Positions 16,111 through 24,328 of a stretch of DNA of 34,532 nt are shown here, piece after piece (within the stretch, counting starts at the first letter, position 1; every line of letters starts with the position of its first letter). Both the position numbers and the translations under genes were made by a program. Source of the DNA: CAZCCV01 sp964497515 (GTDB taxonomy: Bacteria; Armatimonadota; UBA5829; DTLH01); NCBI GenBank assembly GCA_964497515.1, contig CAZCCV010000027.1, positions 1-34,532 on the forward strand, in the 5' to 3' direction. The notes below the pieces were generated by a model. The model did not search any database, was not told where the DNA came from, and saw only the letters and a program-made list of their open reading frames with translations.

Positions 16111-19100
16111 TCATACTCCTTGACTTTTGACCCAGGACCTATGACCCGCCCATCTTATTCGTTCTTTGAAATGCCGTTGTTCTTCTGGTGATTCGTTTCT
16201 ATACTGCTGCCCGAGGGGAGAGATTTTGGTTGCGATCAAACCAATCCCCTTCTTTCCAGTTTTCTGGAGTCTACCCTCAATAATCAGTGCAGGATTGTTA
16301 AAGATTACGGTTCCATGTTTATCATATACTTTGGGAAATACGACTGTATCAATCAGACCGTCTTCATCTTCCAGTGTTATAAAAACGACTATAGCACCCG
16401 ACCGTGTCGGCGGGCGCATACAGACTACGACTACTCCTGCTACTTTCACAACAGTGTTATTCGGAAGGCATTCTAAGTCACTGCTCTTTACAACTCGTGC
16501 TTTCGCAAGATTCTCGCGATAAAAAACCATCGGATGACATATCGAAGACAGCCCGAGTATTTCGTAGTCTAGTCTGAGCTGTTCATGAAGTGTTGGCTCT
16601 GATACTTCGGGAAGCTGGGCGATTGCCGAATCCGACTCATCAGTTTGAAGCAATTCCAAAGTTGGCGACGTATCAAGTGCTGGAATTCTCTTCTTACTGC
16701 TATTTGCCATCTGCCCAAGAATCCAAAGGAGTTTTCCTCGCTGGTGTCCAAAACTGTCGAAAGCTCCACAATTGATAAGGTTTTCTACGATAGGTCTGTT
16801 AATTCTCGTTCTTCTGCAAAAATCACTGAACGAAAGAAATGGCTTTTCGTCTCTTGCTCGAATGATTTCATCGGCAGCCGCTTCACTCATACTCTTTACT
16901 TGCGAAAGCGCAATACGTATGGCGCTAGCTGAGTCTTCTGGACCTAATGATTCGACGGTAAACTGTTTTGCACTCCTATTAATATCTACTCCAAGGATAT
17001 CGATTCCGAGTCTTCTGGCGTCTTCAACAATCACATTAGCCGGATAGAAGCCCATTGGTTCGTTCGATAGTATCCCTGCGAGAAACTCCGCCGGATAGTG
17101 TGTTTTGAGATAGGCTGTCTGATAAGAAACTCTTGCAAATGAGGCCGCGTGCGCCTTGCAGAACCCGTAAGCTGCAAATGCGCGAAGTCTTCTGAATACC
17201 TCCTCGGCCACTTCAGTTTTGATACCGTTTTGTTTGGTACCGTCCAGAAAATCCTGTTTGATTTTTTCCATTTCAGCCTGCGATCGGTCTGTGGTCATAG
17301 CTCGGCGAAGTGAATCCGCTTGACCTAAAGAGAATCCTGCCAGTGCACTCGACACTTCCAGCACCTGCTCTTGATATAGAATAACCCCGTAGGTATCCTT
17401 CAGAATAGGCTCCAATGAAGGGTGCGGATAGGTTACTTGCGCTTCACCGTGTCGACAGGCAATGAATGGGTTTATCATATCCGCCTGCATTGGTCCTGGG
17501 CGAAACAGCGATATCTGCGCGATTATATCTTCGAACTCTTCCGGCTGCAATCTGCCTAGAAGCCCCCTCATTCCCGGAGACTCCACTTGGAAAAGTCCGA
17601 TTGTTTTGGTTGAGCGAAGGAGCTCATAGGTCAATTCGTCATCAAGTGGAATATTATCGATGTCGAAATCGATCTTTCGATTCTGTTTGATGAGCACAAC
17701 AGCATCTTCTATAGCAGTCAGGTTTCGCAGTCCCAGTATATCCATCTTAACGAGACCGAGTTCCTCTATGTCGTCTTTGTCGAACTGGCTGACTATCACC
17801 CCTTTTGTCGCCCACTCGAGAGGCACCAAGTCGGTAAGGAGTCCGCGGCTTATTACCAATCCGCCCAAGTGCACTGATAAATGCCTGGGAAAACCATCGA
17901 TTTTTGAGCAGGTATCAAGTAGAGAGTCCATCTTCCAGAGAGGAAGCCTGCTGTCTCTGATTTCTGGAAGCCGCTCAGCCATTTCTCTGATTCTCCCTGC
18001 ACTTGTATGAGGAATTGCTCCGGCAAGTCGATCGATATCAGCCGGAGGAAAATCCATCGCCTTACCTATATCTCTCACAGCGGATCTTGCGCAAAGAGTG
18101 CTGACAGTGCAGACCATAGCCACTTTATCTTCGCCGTAGCGCTCGTAGATATAGTTGATGATTTCATCTCATCTTCGTGCATCGAAGTCGATGTCTATAT
18201 CTGGCATACCTCGCCGTTCAGGGTTCAGGAAACGTTCGAACAGCAGATTATGCTGTAAAGGATCGACTATAGTTATTCCAAGGCAGTAGGCCACTATAGA
18301 ATCCGCCGCTGAACCACGACCGGAGCATCTGATTCCCTGTGATTTAGCGTGCCGTACAATATCCCACACAGCCAGAAAGTACTCTGCAAAACCAAGATTG
18401 TGAATTATTGTCAGTTCGTGCTGCAGTCGTTTTGTAGCAGAGAGTGATAGGATGATATAATTTTGTTAAACCTTCAAAGCATAACTTGCACAAGTAGCTA
18501 TAAGGAGTTTCACCTTCTGGCACTGGAAAGTCTGGGAATCGATAGGTCCCAAGCCCAAGGTCGAGATTGCACTGTCGAGCTACCCAATTGGTTGCCGCTA
18601 TCGCTTTGGAGTGCCGCGTGAACAGAGAAGCCATAGATCTAGGTGACTTCAGATAATACTCGGAGTTCTGTTTGCGCTCGTTGTGCTCATCATCGAGTGT
18701 GCACACACGTAAGCACATCTTGAACCTTGAAATCCTCTTTTTGCGCATAGTGCACATTGTTTGTGGCTACTACCCGCAACGAAAGATCGTTGGCAAGTTC
18801 AGATAATCTGGTATTCAATAGATTTGTGCCCGGAAGAAGGTGGTTCTGAAGCTCTATCAGAAAGTTTTTACGTCCGAATATATCTACGAACTTTTCTGCG
18901 ATCTTGCGTGCATCGTCGACTCTACCAGCAGCCACGAGCGATGGCACCCTGCCCTTTTGACACCCTGACAGGCAAAAGATGTTTTCGCGGTACTGGTTTA
19001 AGGTATCAATGCTTGCCTTCGCCTGTCCTTTTTCGTGTGAAAGCTGGGCGCGAGTGACGATTTTGCACAGGTTCGAGTAGCCGGATAGATTTTTTGAAAG

Positions 19101-19325
19101 CAGAACGATATGCCCGCCGTCCTTCATTTCCATCTCGGTTCCGATGATTGGCTTTATTCCGGCCTTTTGCGCGTATTTGTAAAACCTGATAGCTCCGTAG
19201 AGTCCGTTGTGGTCAGTCAGAGCAAGTGCACTGCAGCCGACAGCCTTTGCCCTGTCGATAAGTGACTTCACATCGCTTCCGCCATCTAAAAACGAAAAAT
19301 TGGAATGAACATGTAGATGAATCAT
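16111..19325 (-). pseudogene. dnaE2: DnaE2-type DNA polymerase III alpha subunit, frame broken three times
   Basis: Joined across breaks this gives a C-family polymerase of about 1,065 residues. The PHP domain starts MIHLHVHSNFSFLDGG (frame from 19325) and has LALTDHNGLYGA. The palm has RGSAADSIVAYCLGIT and the catalytic PDIDIDFDARR. The third catalytic Asp is in GLVKMDILGLRNL, the fingers contain LFRPGPMQADMINPF, and an OB domain lies near the end. Three lesions break it. A frameshift occurs near 18692-18705 (after DVLTCV). A second lies at the A4 run 18430-18433, where removing one base restores YKRLQHELTIIHNLGFAEYF. An in-frame TGA at 18171-18169 stands where the family has an Arg codon (ARR-stop-DEIINY). 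The last 2 kb (18123-16111) are open. Small size and neighbours (ImuB-like, DUF6504, LexA promoter) indicate the SOS-induced DnaE2, not the replicative enzyme. A sequencing fault is possible because the lesions cluster. Confidence 0.88.
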
Positions 19326-19359
19326 AATTTGCTAACTATGCTGTTATTGCTCTTGCACA

Positions 19360-19608
19360 CTAATCTCGAATGGCGCTCAGACTCCACTGCTTCTTTCCGT
19401 GGTCGAACCGAAGCTCGTATATTCCTCCCTTATCGGTTCGGACTCTAAAGAAGGTATACTCGCTCTCTTTATGCCACCAGGCTCCCGTAAACCGCCACAT
19501 TTCCTGAACATCCCGAACTCGATAGATACGGCCTTTCCATTCAAACAGAACGGGCATATTCTTTGTATTTAGCCTGACTTTCAATAACCTTATCTGTTCT
19601 CTGCTCAT
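19360..19608 (-). CDS. DUF6504 family protein of the mutasome cassette
   Basis: An 82-residue protein matching the pattern of DUF6504 by eye: FEWKGRIYRVRDVQEMWRFT, then GAWWHKESEYTFFRV, YELRFD and a C-terminal WSLSAIRD. The family is rich in conserved Trp and is found beside error-prone polymerase genes in several bacterial phyla; its role is not established. I chose the ATG at 19608, seven bases after the ImuB-like stop. A frame from 19698 would overlap the polymerase gene and adds non-family sequence. The ribosome site is weak, so translation is probably coupled. It lies 34 bases before the dnaE2 start. Confidence 0.8.
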   Translation of the reverse strand: MSREQIRLLKVRLNTKNMPVLFEWKGRIYRVRDVQEMWRFTGAWWHKESEYTFFRVRTDKGGIYELRFDHGKKQWSLSAIRD

Positions 19609-19615
19609 ATCTAAC

Positions 19616-20806
19616 TCACGCGGCTGATACTCGATGCAGCACCCGCTCTCTACCTGATGCCATGTACGATGTGGCGTAACATAAAGCACTGTTTCCAAAC
19701 CTGTGGTGTATCGTCTCCATCAAGTTATCGAGCCTTCTTTTACGCTCCGATGTCCCAATTAGAGCAAGCTGCAGTCCCTCCCCCATAGTGAGATCCGAAA
19801 GTGTCGCTATAATTCCACCGACTTCCATACTTTTAGTCATCTGCATAGATAAAAGCCGATTTAGCGCAAAGTGAATCTCAGCAGTTTGATTTATAGGATG
19901 CTTGAGCCGCCAATAGCCAGGCAGCGGTGCATTATCTGCCAACAGTCCGAGTGTTACCATCTGTGCTAACCTGCCGTATGATCTCAGCTTAAGAGCAAGG
20001 CTTTCAGCAACTAATCCGAGATGTGCTTCTATATCAGCCGGCTCACTAAGAGTGCTTGAGAACATATGTTCGATAATAATAGTATCTGGAGGCCACATTG
20101 CTTTAACGAGGCTGTGGTCTACTCCGTTTGCCATAGTATGAACCCGCTCCCCTAATGCGCCGAACTGTTGGATCAGCAGTTGTTTGGGAATCATTGCAAG
20201 CTGACCTATGCTCTTGATGCCTAAATCAGCAAGCCGCTTTACTGTTTTAACTCCCACGCCGGGCAGTAAGCTCACCAAAAGAGGCGACAGAAACTGTTTT
20301 TCATCCCCAGGGTTTATTAACTTGCAAGATAGAGCCTTTGCTTCATCCGATGCTATCTGTGCCACAAGTTTATTAGATGCAATCCCTACCCTAACGCTAT
20401 ATCCCAATTCGCTGATTTTGCGCATAACATCAGTAGTTATCTTTTTGGGTTCGCCAAAGAGTTTTCCACATCCTGTAACATCCAACCACGCGCTATCGAG
20501 AGTATTAGGTTCAAGTAGCGGAGAATAATGCGATAAAACATCCATTATATTCGCATGGACTGAGTAGTACAGCGGATAATCTGCAGACAGTATTGTTACT
20601 CCTGGACACACCTTCTGCGCGTGCCTTATGGTCATACCGTTTGTAACACCGCCTGAGGCAGCTTCTTTGGAGGCCGAAATAATCACTCCTCCAGCAGACC
20701 CGGAACCTTTTGCCACCGCAATCGGTTTGCCGACAAGGTCTGTCTGACGTTTTGATTCTATCGTCGCGAAGAATGATTCGATCTTGAAGTGGATTATTGC
20801 TCGCAT
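19616..20806 (-). CDS. imuB: ImuB-like Y-family DNA polymerase homologue lacking catalytic residues
   Basis: A 396-residue protein that aligns with DinB from the first residue (MRAIIHFKIESFFATIESK) but has lost key residues. Asp8 of DinB is Lys8 here, and the second acidic residue of the DMD motif is Glu10. The SLDEA motif reads TLDSA (Asp104, Ser105), so two of three metal-binding carboxylates are gone. The nucleotide-contacting SYEAR motif is SKEAA. The helix-hairpin-helix (LLPGVGVKTVKRLADLGI) and little-finger domain are kept. GLQLALIG near residue 350 resembles a beta-clamp-binding motif. ImuB proteins are such inactive polymerases that recruit DnaE2. No imuA-like gene is nearby. The ATG at 20806 has AAAGG seven bases upstream; the frame from 20842 has no family match before it. 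Transcription is from the LexA-controlled promoter at 20848-20876. Confidence 0.9.
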   Translation of the reverse strand: MRAIIHFKIESFFATIESKRQTDLVGKPIAVAKGSGSAGGVIISASKEAASGGVTNGMTIRHAQKVCPGVTILSADYPLYYSVHANIMDVLSHYSPLLEPNTLDSAWLDVTGCGKLFGEPKKITTDVMRKISELGYSVRVGIASNKLVAQIASDEAKALSCKLINPGDEKQFLSPLLVSLLPGVGVKTVKRLADLGIKSIGQLAMIPKQLLIQQFGALGERVHTMANGVDHSLVKAMWPPDTIIIEHMFSSTLSEPADIEAHLGLVAESLALKLRSYGRLAQMVTLGLLADNAPLPGYWRLKHPINQTAEIHFALNRLLSMQMTKSMEVGGIIATLSDLTMGEGLQLALIGTSERKRRLDNLMETIHHRFGNSALCYATSYMASGRERVLHRVSAA

Positions 20807-20847
20807 AATACAGCCTTTCTGGCAACAAAACGCCACCGGCATGCTAT

Positions 20848-20876
20848 ATTATGACAATCGAACATATGTTTGTCAA
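20848..20876 (-). promoter_or_regulatory. SOS promoter of the imuB-DUF6504-dnaE2 cassette
   Basis: On the minus strand a perfect TTGACA (20876-20871), 17 bases, then CATAAT (20853-20848, five of six). The predicted start is near 20841, 35 bases before the ATG. The LexA box fills the spacer, so LexA would block RNA polymerase binding directly. The promoter starts just past the stop of the upstream PhnP-like gene. Confidence 0.82.
20859..20872. promoter_or_regulatory. LexA-binding site (SOS box)
   Basis: CGAACATATGTTTG is an exact match to the Gram-positive-type LexA consensus CGAACRNRYGTTYG. It lies inside the promoter of the mutasome genes and touches the -35 box. I found no other box of this quality in the window, including ahead of sbcD and rarA. 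Confidence 0.9.
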
Positions 20877-20887
20877 TGGCGTTTTTA

Positions 20888-21652
20888 TCAAATATTGATT
20901 ATCAGGCCATCGTATGCCAGTTTCATCCCCGCTGGCAGTTCGCTGTTTGTGGTTTCGTGATCCAGCCCGTGCGACATATGCACAAACCACGTCTGTCGTG
21001 CACCGATGCTCTTAGCTACAGCAATCCCCTGCTCCAATGTAAAGTGTGTGTTATGTGGTTGGTGTCGCAGTGCACCCAGGACAAGTGTATCCAGCCTTTC
21101 CAATAGTCGCATCGAATCTGTTGGGATCAGACTGCAATCTGTTATATACGCCAGATCCCCTATTCGGTAGCCCAGAATCGGTATTTCACCGTGCATTACG
21201 GGAATTGGTATTACTGTGATTCCAGCAGCCTGGAACTCGCCGGAGATTTCTACAAACTCTATCTTGGGTTTTCCTCCGCCCTTCTGTGTGGGCAAAAAAA
21301 TGTATTCAAATGCCCTATGAATCGCTCGAAGTGTTTCAGGAGAACCGTAGCACGGAATCGAGGCGTTCTGCGTCTCGTTAAACCGACGAATATCATCTAA
21401 TCCAAAAATGTGGTCAGCGTGTGCGTGGGTGTATAACACAGCATCGACGCGCTCAACATCGTTAGCCAAGCATTGCAGCCTCAACTCGGGAGATGTGTCG
21501 ACCAGCAGATTCTTGCCGCCCGTTTTGATTAATGCGGATGTTCGCATACGATGATTGTGCGGATCCGTTGAAGTGCAGACTTTGCACTTACAACCTATCA
21601 TCGGTACGCCATGGGATGTTCCGGTTCCGAGGAATATCAGTTGAATACTCAT
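20888..21652 (-). CDS. PhnP-like MBL-fold metallohydrolase
   Basis: A 254-residue metallo-beta-lactamase-fold phosphodiesterase of the PhnP-like group. The N-terminus has FLGTGTSHGVPMIGCKCKVC (residues 7-26), whose cysteines form a zinc site in this group. The metal-binding motif is THAHADH (75-81), followed by GLDDIRRF. A later histidine lies in PVMHGEIP, and HMSHGLDHE near the C-terminus matches the final active-site region. PhnP acts on cyclic phosphates, but relatives differ; no phosphonate genes are near, so the substrate is open. I chose the ATG at 21652 (MSIQLIFLGTG). An ORF of 35 codons ends in an ATGA overlap with this start. The SOS promoter of the next operon begins 11 bases after its stop. 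Confidence 0.88.
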   Translation of the reverse strand: MSIQLIFLGTGTSHGVPMIGCKCKVCTSTDPHNHRMRTSALIKTGGKNLLVDTSPELRLQCLANDVERVDAVLYTHAHADHIFGLDDIRRFNETQNASIPCYGSPETLRAIHRAFEYIFLPTQKGGGKPKIEFVEISGEFQAAGITVIPIPVMHGEIPILGYRIGDLAYITDCSLIPTDSMRLLERLDTLVLGALRHQPHNTHFTLEQGIAVAKSIGARQTWFVHMSHGLDHETTNSELPAGMKLAYDGLIINI

Positions 21653-21756
21653 TTGCTTCTCACAATTATGTAACACTTACCGATAAGCAATTGAAAAACA
21701 TCTGCACAACTCTGGAACAATGCAAGACTCGCTGCAGTCATACTAATCAGAGACAC
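21649..21756 (-). CDS. Possible 35-residue leader peptide overlapping the PhnP-like gene
   Basis: A short frame starts with GTG at 21756, with AAGGAGAG about seven to eight bases upstream, and ends in a TGA that overlaps the next ATG (ATGA). Such a junction is typical of coupled translation. The peptide begins MSLISMTAASLALFQSCADV and is hydrophobic in its middle. No homology is recognised, and a chance frame is quite possible. It would explain why the PhnP-like ATG has only a weak ribosome site (GAGAAG). Confidence 0.35.
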   Translation of the reverse strand: MSLISMTAASLALFQSCADVFQLLIGKCYIIVRSK

Positions 21757-21779
21757 TCCCTTTCTCTCCTTTCCTAGAG

Positions 21780-21818
21780 GAACGGTCCTGGCGGAGCTAG
21801 GGCCGTTCGTATTTTTTT
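21780..21818 (+). terminator. Rho-independent terminator with no obvious plus-strand gene
   Basis: GAACGGTCCT (21780-21789) pairs with AGGGCCGTTC (21799-21808), ten pairs with one G-U, followed by GTA and seven T. The T-run makes it a plus-strand terminator. No plus-strand gene lies upstream for thousands of bases. The sequence from 21653 to 21779 could hold a small RNA; the only upstream promoter candidates are weak (TTGAAT at 21641 with AATTAT 17 bases on). Confidence 0.6.
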
Positions 21819-21884
21819 GCCACAGCGCATATAGCTCCAGACCAATTCGGGAATAAACTTCTTGCAGTGACTGTTGCTAGGGTG

Positions 21885-24320
21885 TCAGTTGTACAGAGCT
21901 GCTTCAGATTCATCATTCTTTGTGCGTATCACGCTGGTTTTTGTGGATTCTTCGTAGTCTACCCACACACAATTATCTACGGCATCGTGGATAGCTTCGA
22001 TGTGCGTGATAAGCACTATCTGCTCGAACCTACTTTTTAGCATCTGCAATTGTGATACTACATTGTCGCGGCGGATATCATCGAGGGAACCGAACACCTC
22101 GTCAAGTGCAAGAAGAGACAGATTATGCCCCGCTCTTTCGGCAATCATCTTGGAGACTGCTAAACGAAGAGCCAAGTTGACAACGTCTTCTTCTCCTCCC
22201 GAGATAATTGGTTTCGGCTCACCATCATCGATAATCTGAGCTTCATAAACGTCTGACACACGAATCGCTGTGTATCGGCCATCAGTCATTTCTGCTAGCA
22301 GATCACTCGCTGTAATAGCGAGCTCCGGGGCAGTGCGATTGTTCAGGTCGTCTCTCAACTTGTCCAGTGCATCAGCCAGGGTCTGAAGATGCAGACGAGT
22401 TCGACGTTTTTCGTTCAGTTCTGTTTCTTTGGTCTTGTAGTTTTTCTCGTCCTTTAGAGCATTGTCGAGAGCATTTTGCGCCACTTTCAATTCCCCACGC
22501 GCTCGTTCAGCCGTGAGGCTTGCCGATGCTAGAGTCGTTTGAGCCAGTTCGTATTCTCTAATCAGCGTCTCGTGCTCCAATTGGGAGAACTGAAGCTCAA
22601 CAATGGAAGCCTGCAATGAAGCAATGTTGTTGTCGGCACGAGCGAAACTGTCCTTTTCTCGCTTGAGATCATTCTCAACGTTTTCTTGGCGACTTAACGC
22701 ACTCCGCAGTTCGACGCTGCGATCTCTAGCAGGCTTCAGTCTGTAACCCAGCTTACGGAGTTCATCGAAACGCTCTTGATCGAAACCGGAAGGTAAACTG
22801 GTCAACTGTTTCTCGAGCTTTTGTGACTCCAAACGTTTCTTTTCATACTCCTCTTTGCGTTTGGGCAGTTCTGCACAGCGCGATGCGATGTCTGCGCGTT
22901 TCTGCATAGTCTCATTTCGTTTACTCTCGAGAGTCTGTTTGAGCTGTCGCAGTGCAAGCAGTGTTGAAGGTTCCTGTTGATGCTTTGCCAAATGATTTTT
23001 GATTTCGGCAGTTCTGCGATCCATTGATTCTATCTGTTTATCGAATCCTGCTAATACTTTTGCGTGCTCTTCACCGAGCGGACGTTCACACGTGGGGCAT
23101 TTTCCTTCTGAGCCGGCGTCTGCTATGGTCTGGCGCTTTGCAAGTGTTTCTTCTCTGTAAGACAGAAGCTGCTCCAACTCTGCCTGAGACTTGCTGAGAA
23201 TCTTGTTAAGGGTATCAGACTCCTTTTCTATTTTCTCGTTGACTCCATTTATCTGCTTTTCCAGATCATCCAGTGCTTCTTCAATGAGAGTGGCCTCAGA
23301 GGGATACTCTGCCAAATCAGCTATTTGCGATTGTAAAGACGTTATATCGCTCTTTAGTATAAGCAACCGACCGTTTGTTTCTGCTCTGAATGACTCGTGC
23401 TTCTGCAACTCCGAGAGCATTTTGTATTCAGTTTCAGCGGCGTGGAATTCTTCCACTTGAGGCATCAGTGAGATCAACTCTTTATCTTTCGCTGCAAGGT
23501 CGGCGATTTCGGCTTCGAGTTCCTTAATCCGCTCAGAAGAGCGTTTGCGCTCTGCAGTATCTAAATCAATTCGCTTGGAATAATCGGCAGCCAGCCTCGC
23601 TTTCTTTTCTGAAGTATCGCGAAGTGGATGCAGCCTGTCGTAGTCTTTCTTTGCCTCGTTCTCCTTGCGTTCCTCAGCAGCAAGGAGCTTTTTTGCGGAG
23701 GCGACTTCGCGGCTGCTTTCGGTCTTACGCTGTTTGATTTCTTCGGCACTGCCAAGTGTGTGTTCTATGGCGGAGATTTCACGGTCGAGATCAAGGCGAT
23801 CCTTGTTTGCTTTGTCGCGTGCCTTGAGAATTCTCTCGTAGCCCAGCATTCTGCTTATAGCGGTGGCACGTTCTCTGCCATCCAATCCACGCATAAACTC
23901 CAGTTCTTTCTGTGCAGTGAAAAAGCTTGTAAAGAAGGCCTGATAGTTCATACCCAAGGATTTTTCAATAGCTTTGGTGACAGTCATAAAACCTGTTTGG
24001 GTATTAACACCATCAACCGAAAGGCTAGCGTGGGTTTTACCTGAAGTATCGAGTCTGCGGGTGACAGAGTAAGTGTGCGGATCCAGAGTGAAGACCAGTG
24101 TAACTTCAACCGACTCATTTCCTTCAGCGGCTTTGGAGCGCAACGAATCATTATGGCCTCTTACTGCTGGTTTGCCGTATAGCGCCCAAGCCATGGCTTC
24201 GAGAATAGTAGTCTTTCCACTGCCATTTTTGCCGATGATGCCAGTTACACCGGGATAGAACTCTATATGAGTCTGTTTGTGCTGTCTGAAGTTTTTGATG
24301 CTTACTGATACTAGTCGCAT
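21885..24320 (-). CDS. sbcC: SbcC/Rad50-type SMC-like ATPase
   Basis: An 811-residue protein, shorter than E. coli SbcC (1,048) and nearer archaeal Rad50 in size. Walker A is GKNGSGKTT (about 30-38). The Q-loop region is FFTAQKELEF. Two long coiled coils run about 165-400 and 420-640. The zinc hook CPTC is at Cys408/Cys411. The ABC signature is ISGGEEDVVNLALRLA, and Walker B is LSLLALDEVFGSLDD. With SbcD it forms the nuclease complex that opens hairpins and processes double-strand ends. The ATG at 24320 lies eight bases after the sbcD stop, with no clear ribosome site, so coupling is likely. Confidence 0.94.
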   Translation of the reverse strand: MRLVSVSIKNFRQHKQTHIEFYPGVTGIIGKNGSGKTTILEAMAWALYGKPAVRGHNDSLRSKAAEGNESVEVTLVFTLDPHTYSVTRRLDTSGKTHASLSVDGVNTQTGFMTVTKAIEKSLGMNYQAFFTSFFTAQKELEFMRGLDGRERATAISRMLGYERILKARDKANKDRLDLDREISAIEHTLGSAEEIKQRKTESSREVASAKKLLAAEERKENEAKKDYDRLHPLRDTSEKKARLAADYSKRIDLDTAERKRSSERIKELEAEIADLAAKDKELISLMPQVEEFHAAETEYKMLSELQKHESFRAETNGRLLILKSDITSLQSQIADLAEYPSEATLIEEALDDLEKQINGVNEKIEKESDTLNKILSKSQAELEQLLSYREETLAKRQTIADAGSEGKCPTCERPLGEEHAKVLAGFDKQIESMDRRTAEIKNHLAKHQQEPSTLLALRQLKQTLESKRNETMQKRADIASRCAELPKRKEEYEKKRLESQKLEKQLTSLPSGFDQERFDELRKLGYRLKPARDRSVELRSALSRQENVENDLKREKDSFARADNNIASLQASIVELQFSQLEHETLIREYELAQTTLASASLTAERARGELKVAQNALDNALKDEKNYKTKETELNEKRRTRLHLQTLADALDKLRDDLNNRTAPELAITASDLLAEMTDGRYTAIRVSDVYEAQIIDDGEPKPIISGGEEDVVNLALRLAVSKMIAERAGHNLSLLALDEVFGSLDDIRRDNVVSQLQMLKSRFEQIVLITHIEAIHDAVDNCVWVDYEESTKTSVIRTKNDESEAALYN

Positions 24321-24328
24321 TGTTGTGG

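Noticed and set aside
18169..18171. In-frame TGA in dnaE2 as recoded or selenocysteine codon
   Set aside because: The family has Arg at this place (CGA to TGA is one change), two frameshifts lie nearby, and TGA ends several other genes in the window.
19609..19698. N-terminal extension of the DUF6504 protein (112-residue frame)
   Set aside because: It would overlap the ImuB-like gene and shows no family sequence; an ATG seven bases after that gene's stop fits better.
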